Shown piece by piece: positions 1-7,136 of a DNA stretch of 64,000 nt. The notes below the pieces were generated by a model. It saw nothing but the letters and a program-made list of their open reading frames with translations. It did no database searches and was not told the DNA's origin. The DNA is from Subtercola boreus (GTDB lineage Bacteria; Actinomycetota; Actinomycetes; Actinomycetales; Microbacteriaceae), in contig NZ_NBXD01000013.1 in NCBI RefSeq assembly GCF_003399645.1, positions 1 to 64,000 of the forward strand, in the 5' to 3' direction. A program made the position numbers and the translations under genes. Position 1 is the first letter of the stretch; each line of letters starts with the position of its first letter.

Positions 1-127
1 GCTGGTACAACGCCCGCCGACGCCACTCCGGCATCGGCTACCTCAGTCCATTAGAGTACGAACGCCGCCAGCTCACACTGGCAGCCTGACCAACCAACCA
101 CCTGTCCGGGAAACGGGGTCAGCCTCA
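1..127 (+). mobile_element. Right end of an IS3-family insertion sequence
   Basis: The left window edge cuts the element. It contains the last codons of an IS3-type transposase followed by a short non-coding tail. The tail ends in a stretch at about 103-127 (TGTCCGGG...CAGCCTCA) that reads from the other strand as TGAGGCTG..., the usual TGA-type tip of IS3 elements. The matching left inverted repeat lies outside the window, so the exact end is inferred from one side only. The element marks the left border of a lower-GC accessory region. Confidence 0.6.
3..89 (+). CDS. IS3-family transposase OrfB, C-terminal fragment
   Basis: Only the last 28 residues are inside the window; the gene is cut by the left edge, not visibly broken. 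The peptide begins WYNARRRHSGIGYLSP and contains PLEYE. This is the conserved C-terminal block of IS3/IS150-type DDE transposases (rve integrase core), just after the catalytic glutamate. It catalyses movement of the insertion sequence. Activity of the complete copy cannot be judged from this fragment. Confidence 0.8.
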   Translation, partial: WYNARRRHSGIGYLSPLEYERRQLTLAA

Positions 128-355
128 CAACCGTTGTAGCCCCTTTTGCTTGTATTTAAGCTTTCTATATCTGAATGTAATCGCGCCCCAATTTCGCTGG
201 CGCTCCTAAATATCATCGTTGTTCAATGCCGACGGGCTGAGACCGCGTCATTGGGCTTGATCGACAATGTCTGTCACGGTTGGATTGTCCTAAACGAGAT
301 GATGGCTGCCTCGCCTACCAGCTATATGGAAATTCGAAGGTGATCGAGGAACCGA
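128..355. other. AT-richer intergenic region upstream of the sigma-like cassette
   Basis: This stretch between the IS end and the first cassette gene is clearly poorer in G+C than the rest of the window and has no convincing gene on either strand. It is the only place a promoter for the cassette can lie. No -35/-10 pair with good spacing was found. A GAGGA motif sits a few bases before the ATG at 356. Confidence 0.4.
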
Positions 356-1000
356 ATGGGTGAAGGCACTATGGCGCGCGCACCTGATCTCGCCGCCCTC
401 TATCTGGAGCATCGGGAGGCGCTTTTGCGTGCGGCCAAACATCAGCTGGTTAGGTTCAGTGCTGTGCATCGAGCTGAGGATGCGGTACACGAAGTCTTCG
501 CCCATCTCATGAAGACGCTTCCGGAGCACAAAGTCGAAAACTCGGCCTTCTATCTCAGTAGTGCGGTCCGGAATCGGGCTGTCGATATTAAACTTCAGGA
601 GGCTGGCCACGACCGACGAGGCGATAACGCAATCGCGGTCTCCGTCGACATTGCCGGGGTGAAGACCTTTGAAGCAGAATTCGACCGTGGTCGCGCCGCG
701 AACTTAGTGAACCGCGCGCTCGCTGAAGTTCCTGAGGACGAACGATTGCTCGTCCTGACTCTGTATCGGGACGGGCGGAAGAACAAAGACATGGCTGAAG
801 AGCTCGGAGTGACGGCGGGGCGGATTAGCCAGCTGCACAAACAGGCCCTCCAGAATACCCGTCAGGCGCGCGAAGGTACGGCGGCCCCTCGCCAAGTACG
901 ACTGTCCGCCTTACCAGGAGGACAAGGCGGTCGAGTTCGTTCTCGAACAGGCCGAACTGTTTGCGAACGGTACGGTCGGCGCGTAGGTCTGAATGTCTAG
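356..1000 (+). CDS. Sigma-70-family (ECF-like) protein with run-on C-terminus
   Basis: The protein has 214 aa. Residues about 10-50 match sigma region 2, with a LYLEHREALLR helix followed by DAVHEVFAHLM. Residues about 120-165 match region 4, with the VPEDERLLVLTLY helix and the helix-turn-helix MAEELGVTAGRISQLHKQAL. This two-region layout is typical of small ECF sigma factors, which bind core RNA polymerase and direct it to a few promoters. From about residue 168 the sequence stops looking like sigma and becomes Arg/Gly-rich, because the ORF runs over an hsdR scrap read in another frame. The native C-terminus may therefore be lost. An ATG at 371 is an alternative start. It overlaps the next gene by 8 bp, and its GC is lower than that of the chromosome-like genes to the right. 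Confidence 0.7.
   Translation: MGEGTMARAPDLAALYLEHREALLRAAKHQLVRFSAVHRAEDAVHEVFAHLMKTLPEHKVENSAFYLSSAVRNRAVDIKLQEAGHDRRGDNAIAVSVDIAGVKTFEAEFDRGRAANLVNRALAEVPEDERLLVLTLYRDGRKNKDMAEELGVTAGRISQLHKQALQNTRQAREGTAAPRQVRLSALPGGQGGRVRSRTGRTVCERYGRRVGLNV
861..986 (+). pseudogene. hsdR 3' remnant (type I restriction subunit C-terminus)
   Basis: In the frame ending with TAG at 984-986, the 42 codons up to the stop read as a peptide containing RAKVRR, KYDCPPYQ and KAVEFVLEQAELFA. From memory of the family, this closely resembles the last segment of HsdR restriction subunits (usually RxLLxKYGYPPD...LVLEQAELLA). No upstream hsdR sequence is present. The scrap lies in a different frame under the 3' end of the sigma-like gene, so the joint is probably a deletion or recombination scar. 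The assignment rests on motif memory; an alignment to HsdR proteins would settle it. Confidence 0.55.
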
Positions 1001-1661
1001 GCCGAGCGCATTCATGGACGAAAGGGAGCAGCGGATTCTCGCTGCTTTGGAGGGCAAGCGATTGGAGCTCGCCAACTTCTACCGAACGGCGCTGATGTTG
1101 CTCGGTGGCGAGCTCGAAGTGCTGGATCGCCGAACGCGCGTAGCGTTCATCGGGCACTGCATGCGTGAACTGATGAACAGGGTACTTGGGGCACTGGGTC
1201 GTCCGACTGCGCCGAGATTCAAGCCTTCCTCTGGTGACCAGGTCAAGGCGCTTCCCGATTTGCTCTCTCGGTTCCCAGAGCTTGAGCTGGACGGCGAGGG
1301 TGGGTCCGTCCCGGTTCCCCAGGAAGTAGCAGCTGCGATGGACAAGCTATTCAAGGCCTCGATCCACGAGAAGCGTCGGGTTCGAGACGACGTTGCTGCG
1401 CTGATCACGGACGACGGCAACGCAAGCCATGCGGCGGTTTCGAGTTGGATCGAGTCTCGCGACTACTTCGTGAAGTGGGCGCATCTACACGAACGCGATG
1501 TCGCGGAGTCTGACTTGCCTAGCGATGACGAAATCCGTGAGCGTGTCGGCATCGTTGAAGAGCTGCTAGACGGCGTGATCACTGCGTTCTTCACTAGCAG
1601 GCATTCCATTGATGACTTGCTCGCGGAAATCAACGCCATGGAGGACGAAGCCGATGCCTAA
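993..1661 (+). CDS. Uncharacterised helical protein of the sigma-like cassette
   Basis: This 222-aa protein was not assigned to a named family. It is predicted to be almost entirely alpha-helical, acidic at the C-terminus, with no signal peptide or membrane segment. Two blocks stand out: an R-x5-H motif at residues 49-55 (RVAFIGH) followed by CMREL, and WIESRDYFVKWAHLH at about residues 151-165. The R-x5-H pattern could be compatible with a HEPN-type RNase fold, but this is only a hypothesis. It overlaps the sigma-like gene by 8 bp and the large downstream gene by 8 bp, so the three are probably translated from one mRNA. A second ATG at 1014 is possible. Confidence 0.6.
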   Translation: MSRPSAFMDEREQRILAALEGKRLELANFYRTALMLLGGELEVLDRRTRVAFIGHCMRELMNRVLGALGRPTAPRFKPSSGDQVKALPDLLSRFPELELDGEGGSVPVPQEVAAAMDKLFKASIHEKRRVRDDVAALITDDGNASHAAVSSWIESRDYFVKWAHLHERDVAESDLPSDDEIRERVGIVEELLDGVITAFFTSRHSIDDLLAEINAMEDEADA

Positions 1662-4524
1662 CTACCGCACGCCAAGTCCCGATCAGGTGCACGCGACCCT
1701 CCTGAAGATTCCGACTTTCCAACTCCGTCGGATTTTCTACGAGGGACTCGAGAACCCGCTCTGGGTTCGTCCACTACTGGAGGCTGGAGCGTTCACGAAC
1801 CCGCCGGAGCCGGAGCCGACTGGAGACGGGTTCATCCGCGACACCTACTGGCCTGAGCTTTCGTATCTGACTCGTATCGCGCCACAAGCGCCCGACGAGG
1901 TCGTCGATGTATTGCTACAGCTGCAGGACAGTAACAACGCCTGGGTCCGTCGCGCCGTGTTCGATATTGGATCTCAGATTCCTGCCGAATCGAGTGTTCG
2001 ACTGGAACCACTGCTCAAGAAGTGGGTGACGACTGGGCTCGGGTGGAGGACAGACCCTCGTTCGCCCGTTTCGCTCGCGGTCAACTTGCTCGCTGGCGGG
2101 CAGCCGCGTCTCGGTCGCTGGCTCGCGAACGCCCTCTTCCAGGCTCGTCCGGGTGACGAAACCACGGCAATTCGCATGCCCGAACTTCTGCTGGAGGAGT
2201 ATTGGTACGGGGAGGAATTGCCCCGGATAGTCCCAGCCCTGGGGGAGAACGCGCTTAAGGCGCTGGTTGGGTGGTTGACGTCATACGTCCACTCGTCCGG
2301 TCACGCCGCGGGTGAGCATGACTTCAGTGCAATGGACAGGTCTTCTATTGACTCGCGCGGTGACTCAACCGATCGCCCAGAGGACGCGCTCATAGACGCA
2401 GTCCGCGATGTGGCAATTCCGGCGATGCTCGCAGATCCAGTCGAGACGGTGAATGTCTTGTTGCGCAGCGGCGTGAAGCTGTTACGGAAGATTGCTATCT
2501 ACGTATTGGCCGAGACAATTCGTCAGGAGATCGACGCAGGTAATGTCAGCGCGACCCTCCTGGGCTCCGCGAAGCAAGTGCTTGGCGATGCGGAATCCGA
2601 CGATGAGTACCTCCGTGTCGAATACGCACGGCTGGCGCAAGCTGCCGCGCGCGCGGACAACTCAGCAACCTCGGTGGTGACGCCGTTTCTCGCGAAAGCA
2701 TTCGAGACAGACCTTGCCTGGATGCGAGAGCGACTCGTCCGCCCGGAAGGGCTCGAAGACGAGCAATGGGAAGAGAGCATTCAGGCCAAAGCCCAGCGCT
2801 ACAGGCACAGTTGGCTCTCGGCAATCGGCCGTGACGCGCTCCCAGCGGAATTGCGTGAAGATCTCGCGAAGCTCAATGTGGCCAACGGCGTGATCGACGA
2901 CCCCCTCGAACCGATGGGTCGAGTCACAAGCTGGACTGGCCCTAACCCACACACGGGCCAGGATGAAATGGCGGCGATGGCACCGGCCGAGCTCGTTGTT
3001 CACCTCGCCAACTGGCACGACAAGGGCGATGGATGGGGCCCCGAACCATCCCACGAGGGCCAAGGCAGGGCGCTCTCGGGTCTGTTGACAACCCACCCGC
3101 TCGCCCTGAGCGGAGTGCCGAACTTGGGAAACCAACTTCGTCCCACCTACTTGCGCGCGATCTTGCAGGGATGGGAGGCAGCGTTAAAGGCGGATCTCGA
3201 GCTCGATTGGCCGCAATCCGCAGAGCTACTGGAGTTTGTCCTCGATCACTCGTTGGCTTCTCCCTTCCCGGTCGAAGGCGGTGACTTCGATGACGACAAG
3301 GACTACGGCGGGGCAAAGGACGCGGCTATCGGACTGCTTGACGAGCTACTAAAGCAACGAGGCCCGGTTGTGGTCCCGGAGGACTATGAGGAACGCTTCG
3401 CACAGCTCCTGATCGATCGCTCCGATAGTGAAGACGCATGGGTCAACTACGACAGCTACAAACACGAAGGTTCCGGTTGGGACCCGCTCAACATGTCGCT
3501 CAACTGGCAGTGGCCCAGCAGGGTTCGAGCCTTGATAGTCGCCGCGACACGCTCGGAGGGTGCATCCTGGCAGCGCGATGCGCTCAAAGCTATCGAGTCT
3601 GAGATGTCACGCGTCGACCAGCACGGTGCGGGCCGCGCGGCTCTCGGCGAAGGCTTGGGTCGTCTGTTGACGAGCGCACCCGACTGGCTTGGCACCCACC
3701 TAGAAGACCTAGTCGGTACTAGGAACTCCATCTCGGTCGAACAGCAGATCGTGCTGACAACGGCTATGGCGACGCACCGCTACAATCAGGCCATCTATGA
3801 GCTCCTGACACCGGCGATGCTTGCGGCCATCGATGTCGGCGAGTCGCTTGTGGCGGGCTGGAAGGGTGAGTCCGATCCTCTACCTCGGATCGGTGAGTGG
3901 GCAATCGACGCTCTGGTGTTGGGACACATCACCAAAGAGGACACGGTCTTCCAGGCGTTCTTCGCGCATACGACTCCGGCGGTCCGAGGCAATGCCCTGG
4001 GCAAGATCGCTTGGTCGTTCTTTCACGCCACGACAGTTGAAGACGCGATTCGCGATCGGTTCGGAGGGCTCTGGGACGACCGGATCAGTCACGTTCGAGA
4101 GCATCCGGAAGATAGCAAGGAACTCGAGGGCATCTACTGGCTCGCCAAGAGTGAATCCTTCTCTGCGGAGTGGTGGCTTCCACGCCTTGGTGACGCGCTA
4201 GAACTTGAGCCGGGTATTGCGACCGAGCGGTACATGATCGGGAAGGAACTCGCTCAGGCATCGGCCACCGATCCTGCCAGTGCGCTCGCGGTATTGAAGC
4301 TTCTGCTGGGCGGTCGCGCCGAAGGCGGGCGTGTGGCATTTGACCTGAGCCGGCACGCGATTCCCTTGGTCATTGCGAATGCGATCAGGTCTGGTGACGA
4401 CGAGTTGAAGCGGGTCGCCGAGGCATACATGAATGAACTCGGTGCGCAAGGGAACCTCAGCCTTGAGTCTGAAGTACTTGCAGTACTTGAGGGCAAGGTC
4501 GGTATGGAAGATGTTGACGACTAG
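1654..4524 (+). CDS. Large uncharacterised alpha-helical-repeat protein
   Basis: The protein has 956 aa and no recognised family. Starting at ATG 1654 overlaps the preceding stop by 8 bp (ATGCCTAA), which suggests translational coupling; an upstream ATG at 1609 is in frame but would overlap more. Residues about 60-350 look like HEAT/ARM-type helical repeats, for example YLTRIAPQAPDEVVDVLLQL followed by VRRAVFDIGSQIP, and the C-terminal half has similar helix pairs. No Walker A, nuclease or protease motif was seen, and no membrane segment. It is probably a scaffold or sensor that works with the 222-aa partner. Large repeat proteins without an enzymatic domain are common sensors in prokaryotic defence systems, but nothing here proves that role. 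Confidence 0.65.
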   Translation: MPNYRTPSPDQVHATLLKIPTFQLRRIFYEGLENPLWVRPLLEAGAFTNPPEPEPTGDGFIRDTYWPELSYLTRIAPQAPDEVVDVLLQLQDSNNAWVRRAVFDIGSQIPAESSVRLEPLLKKWVTTGLGWRTDPRSPVSLAVNLLAGGQPRLGRWLANALFQARPGDETTAIRMPELLLEEYWYGEELPRIVPALGENALKALVGWLTSYVHSSGHAAGEHDFSAMDRSSIDSRGDSTDRPEDALIDAVRDVAIPAMLADPVETVNVLLRSGVKLLRKIAIYVLAETIRQEIDAGNVSATLLGSAKQVLGDAESDDEYLRVEYARLAQAAARADNSATSVVTPFLAKAFETDLAWMRERLVRPEGLEDEQWEESIQAKAQRYRHSWLSAIGRDALPAELREDLAKLNVANGVIDDPLEPMGRVTSWTGPNPHTGQDEMAAMAPAELVVHLANWHDKGDGWGPEPSHEGQGRALSGLLTTHPLALSGVPNLGNQLRPTYLRAILQGWEAALKADLELDWPQSAELLEFVLDHSLASPFPVEGGDFDDDKDYGGAKDAAIGLLDELLKQRGPVVVPEDYEERFAQLLIDRSDSEDAWVNYDSYKHEGSGWDPLNMSLNWQWPSRVRALIVAATRSEGASWQRDALKAIESEMSRVDQHGAGRAALGEGLGRLLTSAPDWLGTHLEDLVGTRNSISVEQQIVLTTAMATHRYNQAIYELLTPAMLAAIDVGESLVAGWKGESDPLPRIGEWAIDALVLGHITKEDTVFQAFFAHTTPAVRGNALGKIAWSFFHATTVEDAIRDRFGGLWDDRISHVREHPEDSKELEGIYWLAKSESFSAEWWLPRLGDALELEPGIATERYMIGKELAQASATDPASALAVLKLLLGGRAEGGRVAFDLSRHAIPLVIANAIRSGDDELKRVAEAYMNELGAQGNLSLESEVLAVLEGKVGMEDVDD

Positions 4525-4555
4525 CAACGGGAAGAATCGATAGGAGGCCCAGCCG

Positions 4556-4786
4556 TTGTCGATCGAACAGCTCAAAGAACTACTCCAGCGTCAGACGAAT
4601 GTCATCGTCACGACAGGAACCGGTGGACCGCGCATTCAGGATGTTGACAACGACTACCAGGTGAACGATCGTGTCCTCGTCGCCAATTTCCGGCGACCCC
4701 AGTTAGACCCGCCGTTCCATTGGCGGGCGCTCTGGGAGTGGCATGGTTACTATTCGCAGAACTTGGGACCGTTTTCGCGAAGGTAG
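4556..4786 (+). CDS. Small protein of the cassette, probably truncated
   Basis: This gives 76 aa from a TTG start at 4556. The start is chosen because AGGAGG lies at 4542-4547, 8 bases upstream, the best ribosome-binding site in the cassette. The protein starts SIEQLKELLQRQ and contains VTTGTGGPRIQDVDNDY and PPFHWRALWEWHGYYSQNL, a soluble mixed fold without a known motif. It stops at a TAG while protein-like sequence continues in the other frames downstream, so it is probably the N-terminal part of a longer, frameshifted gene. Its family is not recognised. Confidence 0.5.
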   Translation: MSIEQLKELLQRQTNVIVTTGTGGPRIQDVDNDYQVNDRVLVANFRRPQLDPPFHWRALWEWHGYYSQNLGPFSRR

Positions 4787-5132
4787 TCCAATCTGGACTT
4801 TGAGGGTGGGTCTTAGCCGAGTTGATCTCTTACGAACTCAAGTCGGTGTCTCACCTTTTGAATTATCTGGCCCAGGTCACCGAGAGAATTTTTACGCGGT
4901 AGCCATCCTCTTCGTATTGATCGGAAATGTCTGGCGGCTCGTTGCTCTGACCGAGTTAGTGTTTGACGGTGTCGGAGATCTCGTTGCCGACAATCCAGCA
5001 CTCCCACGTCGTGTCCAACGGCTTGAAGCGGGTATCCATTGACCAACTTCGGAACTAAGGCGACAGTTCCAAATTGCAGTCGCGCTTCTTGAGGCAGACG
5101 CGAAACCGCTGATCAGAATGGGGTCTCCGTGA
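4743..5132 (+). pseudogene. Decayed coding sequence after the small cassette gene
   Basis: No intact gene fills this stretch, but pieces of plausible protein occur in two frames on the plus strand. Frame one contains LAELISYELKSVSHLLNYL (about 4816-4875). Frame two contains NFYAVAILFVLIGN, then TELVFDGVGDLV, a TGA at 5040-5042, and further reading as LRRQFQIAVALLEADAKPL until TGA at 5130-5132. The pattern fits one gene broken by at least two frameshifts and a nonsense change, probably the continuation of the protein starting at 4556. The call could be wrong if the region is simply non-coding. Confidence 0.35.
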
Positions 5133-5189
5133 TCAGCCGTCTGAGTTCTGGGGGCAAGTTTGAAATCCTTCGCGTTAGGTCCACCACCA

Positions 5190-5220
5190 AAGGGCCCGCG
5201 CACTGCGCGGGCCCTTCTTC
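5190..5220 (+). terminator. Strong hairpin terminator upstream of the toxin-antitoxin pair
   Basis: A perfect 13-nt inverted repeat (AAGGGCCCGCGCA, one base, then its complement) is followed by TCTTC. It insulates the toxin-antitoxin pair from the cassette on the left. Confidence 0.75.
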
Positions 5221-5243
5221 TCTGCCGACCAGGCAATGTGCGC

Positions 5244-5259
5244 TAGAATTGTGTACATG
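5244..5259 (+). promoter_or_regulatory. Probable leaderless promoter of the antitoxin gene
   Basis: TAGAAT at 5244-5249 is a good -10 hexamer whose expected start point, about 7 bases on, falls at the ATG at 5257. TGTACA at 5251-5256 between them is a small palindrome that could be an antitoxin operator half. No ribosome-binding site precedes the ATG, which fits a leaderless transcript. The -35 element is weak. Confidence 0.5.
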
Positions 5260-5541
5260 ACGACTCTCTCCGTAGCGGATGCCCGGGCCAACTTCTCGAA
5301 GCTCGTGGAGTCCGCCTCGATGACCCACGAGCGCTTCGAAGTCACGCGCAACGGAAGCCGATCGGCTGTGTTACTGGGCGCCGACGACTACGATTCCCTT
5401 GTCGAGACGGTGGCAGTCCTGAGCGACTCCGAGCTCATGCGCGACATTCGTCAGGGCCTCGACGACCTTGCTGCCGGTGACTCCGTGAGCTCAGACGAGA
5501 TGCGGGCGATCATGGTCGAGGCGGGGCGCGCCGATCGGTGA
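5257..5541 (+). CDS. Phd/YefM-family antitoxin
   Basis: This 94-aa protein starts MTTLSVADARANFSKLVE, the typical N-terminus of Phd/YefM antitoxins (a DNA-binding dimer domain), with RFEVTRNGSRSAVLLGADDY in the middle. The C-terminal third, rich in acidic residues, would wrap the toxin. It neutralises the toxin encoded directly after it and normally represses its own promoter. ATG 5257 is preferred to the upstream GTG at 5236 because a -10 box lies just before it and the family homology starts there. Its stop overlaps the toxin start by 3 bp. Confidence 0.9.
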   Translation: MTTLSVADARANFSKLVESASMTHERFEVTRNGSRSAVLLGADDYDSLVETVAVLSDSELMRDIRQGLDDLAAGDSVSSDEMRAIMVEAGRADR

Positions 5542-5810
5542 GTGAAGGCTACGACGTTCGGTTCTCGAAAGCAGCACGTCGGGCACTGTCGAAGCAACTG
5601 CCCGAGAAGGTGGCGGCTGCAGCCTTCGAATTCATCATGGGTGCGCTCGCCGGCAACCCGAAGCGTCTTGGCAAGCAGCTGGAAGCTCCTCTGTGGCCTC
5701 TGTATTCCGCACGGCGCGGCGAGTATCGCGTCATCTACCGGGTCGAAGATCGGCACCTGGTCGTAGAGATCGTGTCGATCGCACACCGCTGGGATGCCCA
5801 CAGGCTCTAG
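5538..5810 (+). CDS. RelE/ParE-superfamily toxin
   Basis: This 90-aa protein starts at GTG 5538 in a GTGA overlap with the antitoxin stop. The sequence YDVRFSKAARRALSKQLPE, then KQLEAPLWPLYSARRGEYRVIYRVED and IVSIAHRWDAHR, follows the RelE/ParE pattern of a small basic beta-sheet protein. RelE-type members cleave mRNA on the ribosome. The Arg-rich RRGEYRVIYR strand and the C-terminal HR are the usual active-site region. Which target it attacks cannot be read from sequence. It looks intact and the pair is probably functional. Confidence 0.9.
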   Translation: MSEGYDVRFSKAARRALSKQLPEKVAAAAFEFIMGALAGNPKRLGKQLEAPLWPLYSARRGEYRVIYRVEDRHLVVEIVSIAHRWDAHRL

Positions 5811-5954
5811 CGGATGATCTGGCGGGCGACCCTCCTCCGTGGGCGTCACCGGTGTCGACACGAGGAGCGTGTGTTGAGCAGGGTGGCGCGGCTTTGAAAC
5901 CGACTTAGGCTGGAGGAGGCGAAGGGTGCCCTCCGCCAGACAGGAGAGTTTGCG

Positions 5955-7088
5955 ATGACGTCGACCACCCCCTCTACGTTGCAGTCCGCCGGGCCGCTGC
6001 TGTTGGTTGCAGGGGTGTCGCCGGGGGGCGGGGCGGTGCTGTTCGCCGCCGATGTGACGCGGGCCCGGGTACTGGCGTTCGAGGTGCGGAGCGAAGACAC
6101 CGCCGAAGCGGGCGCGCCCGGCGCAGCGGGCACCACGGAGGTGCGCGTCGACCACCTCGACGCGAAACTCGCCTCCTTGCTGGGGGTCGAGCAGACGGAC
6201 GTTCTCGTCAAGGGGTTGGCCGTGCATCCGGTGTCGCACGAGACGTACCTGAGTGTCGCCCGCGGGTCGGGGGCCGAGGGTCGGGTCGCCATCGTCCGGG
6301 CGGATGCAGCGGGGCAGCTCAGCGTGGTCGAGCTCGACGAGCTACCCTTCACGGCGGTCGACCTCGACGATGCGCCCGACGCCGACGATGAACGGCAGGA
6401 CGTGTGGCTCGACGGCATGGAGGCGAGTTCGAAGCCCCGCGAGATCCACGGTGTGACGCTCAACATCGCGCAGGTTCCGCTCTACCGGTCGACGATCACC
6501 GACCTGGCGTGGGTCGACGGGGCGCTGTTCGTGGCGGGGCTCAGCAACGAGGAGTTCACGTCGCGGCTGCGGCGGATACCGTTCCCCTTCGACGGGTCGA
6601 CCGTTGCCACCTCGGTCGAGATCTTCCATGTCGACCACGGAAAGTATGAGACGCAGTCGCCGATCCGGGCGCTGACATCATTCGACGGGGGCGCGAGCAT
6701 CCTCGCGACCTACACCTGCACACCGGTTGCGGTCTTCTCGGTCGCCGACCTACGCGGGGAGGGTCTGGTGCGGGGACGCACCGTGGCCGAGCTCGGTCCG
6801 ATGAACCAGCCGTTCAGCCTGGTGTCGTACGAACGGGACGGTGAGGAGTTTCTGCTGGTCTCGAACACGCGGCACCCGCTGCTGAAGATCCCGGCGGCGT
6901 CGATCGGCGGGCAGTCGGGGCTCACGCTGGGACTGTCGGCGGAGGGTGCCTCGATGGGGGTTCCGCGGGAGAGCCTCGACCACCCCGGTGTCACGTGGAT
7001 GGCGAACCTTGACCGCCGCAGCATCGTGGTGGTGCAGGAGGAGGGCGGCGAGCTTCACCTGCGCACGCTGACGGCGGAGGTGCTCTGA
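5955..7088 (+). CDS. Uncharacterised protein, probable beta-propeller
   Basis: This 377-aa protein belongs to no family I can name. It is rich in short beta-strand blocks separated by turns (GPLLLVAGVSPGGGAVLFAADV, DVLVKGLAVHPVSHETYLSVARG, STITDLAWVDGALFVAGLS, EFLLVSNTRHPLLKI), a pattern usual for beta-propeller proteins. There is no signal peptide. ACAGGAGAG lies shortly before the ATG. The next gene starts about 48 bp downstream on the same strand with its own ribosome-binding site, so the two may be co-expressed. No catalytic motif was seen. Confidence 0.65.
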   Translation: MTSTTPSTLQSAGPLLLVAGVSPGGGAVLFAADVTRARVLAFEVRSEDTAEAGAPGAAGTTEVRVDHLDAKLASLLGVEQTDVLVKGLAVHPVSHETYLSVARGSGAEGRVAIVRADAAGQLSVVELDELPFTAVDLDDAPDADDERQDVWLDGMEASSKPREIHGVTLNIAQVPLYRSTITDLAWVDGALFVAGLSNEEFTSRLRRIPFPFDGSTVATSVEIFHVDHGKYETQSPIRALTSFDGGASILATYTCTPVAVFSVADLRGEGLVRGRTVAELGPMNQPFSLVSYERDGEEFLLVSNTRHPLLKIPAASIGGQSGLTLGLSAEGASMGVPRESLDHPGVTWMANLDRRSIVVVQEEGGELHLRTLTAEVL

Positions 7089-7136
7089 GCGGGCGGGGCG
7101 CAGACGGCCTGGCGATGGCAGGGAGGTGTGGTGGCG

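Noticed and set aside
146-343. Open frame of 65 codons after the IS end
   Set aside because: It has no ribosome-binding site, its sequence does not look like a folded protein and it lies in the AT-rich leader of the cassette.
5140-5189. Possible tRNA 3' end or attachment-site core (GTTTGAAATCC ... CCACCACCA)
   Set aside because: The T-arm does not pair, no acceptor or anticodon arm could be drawn, and no second copy was seen in the window.
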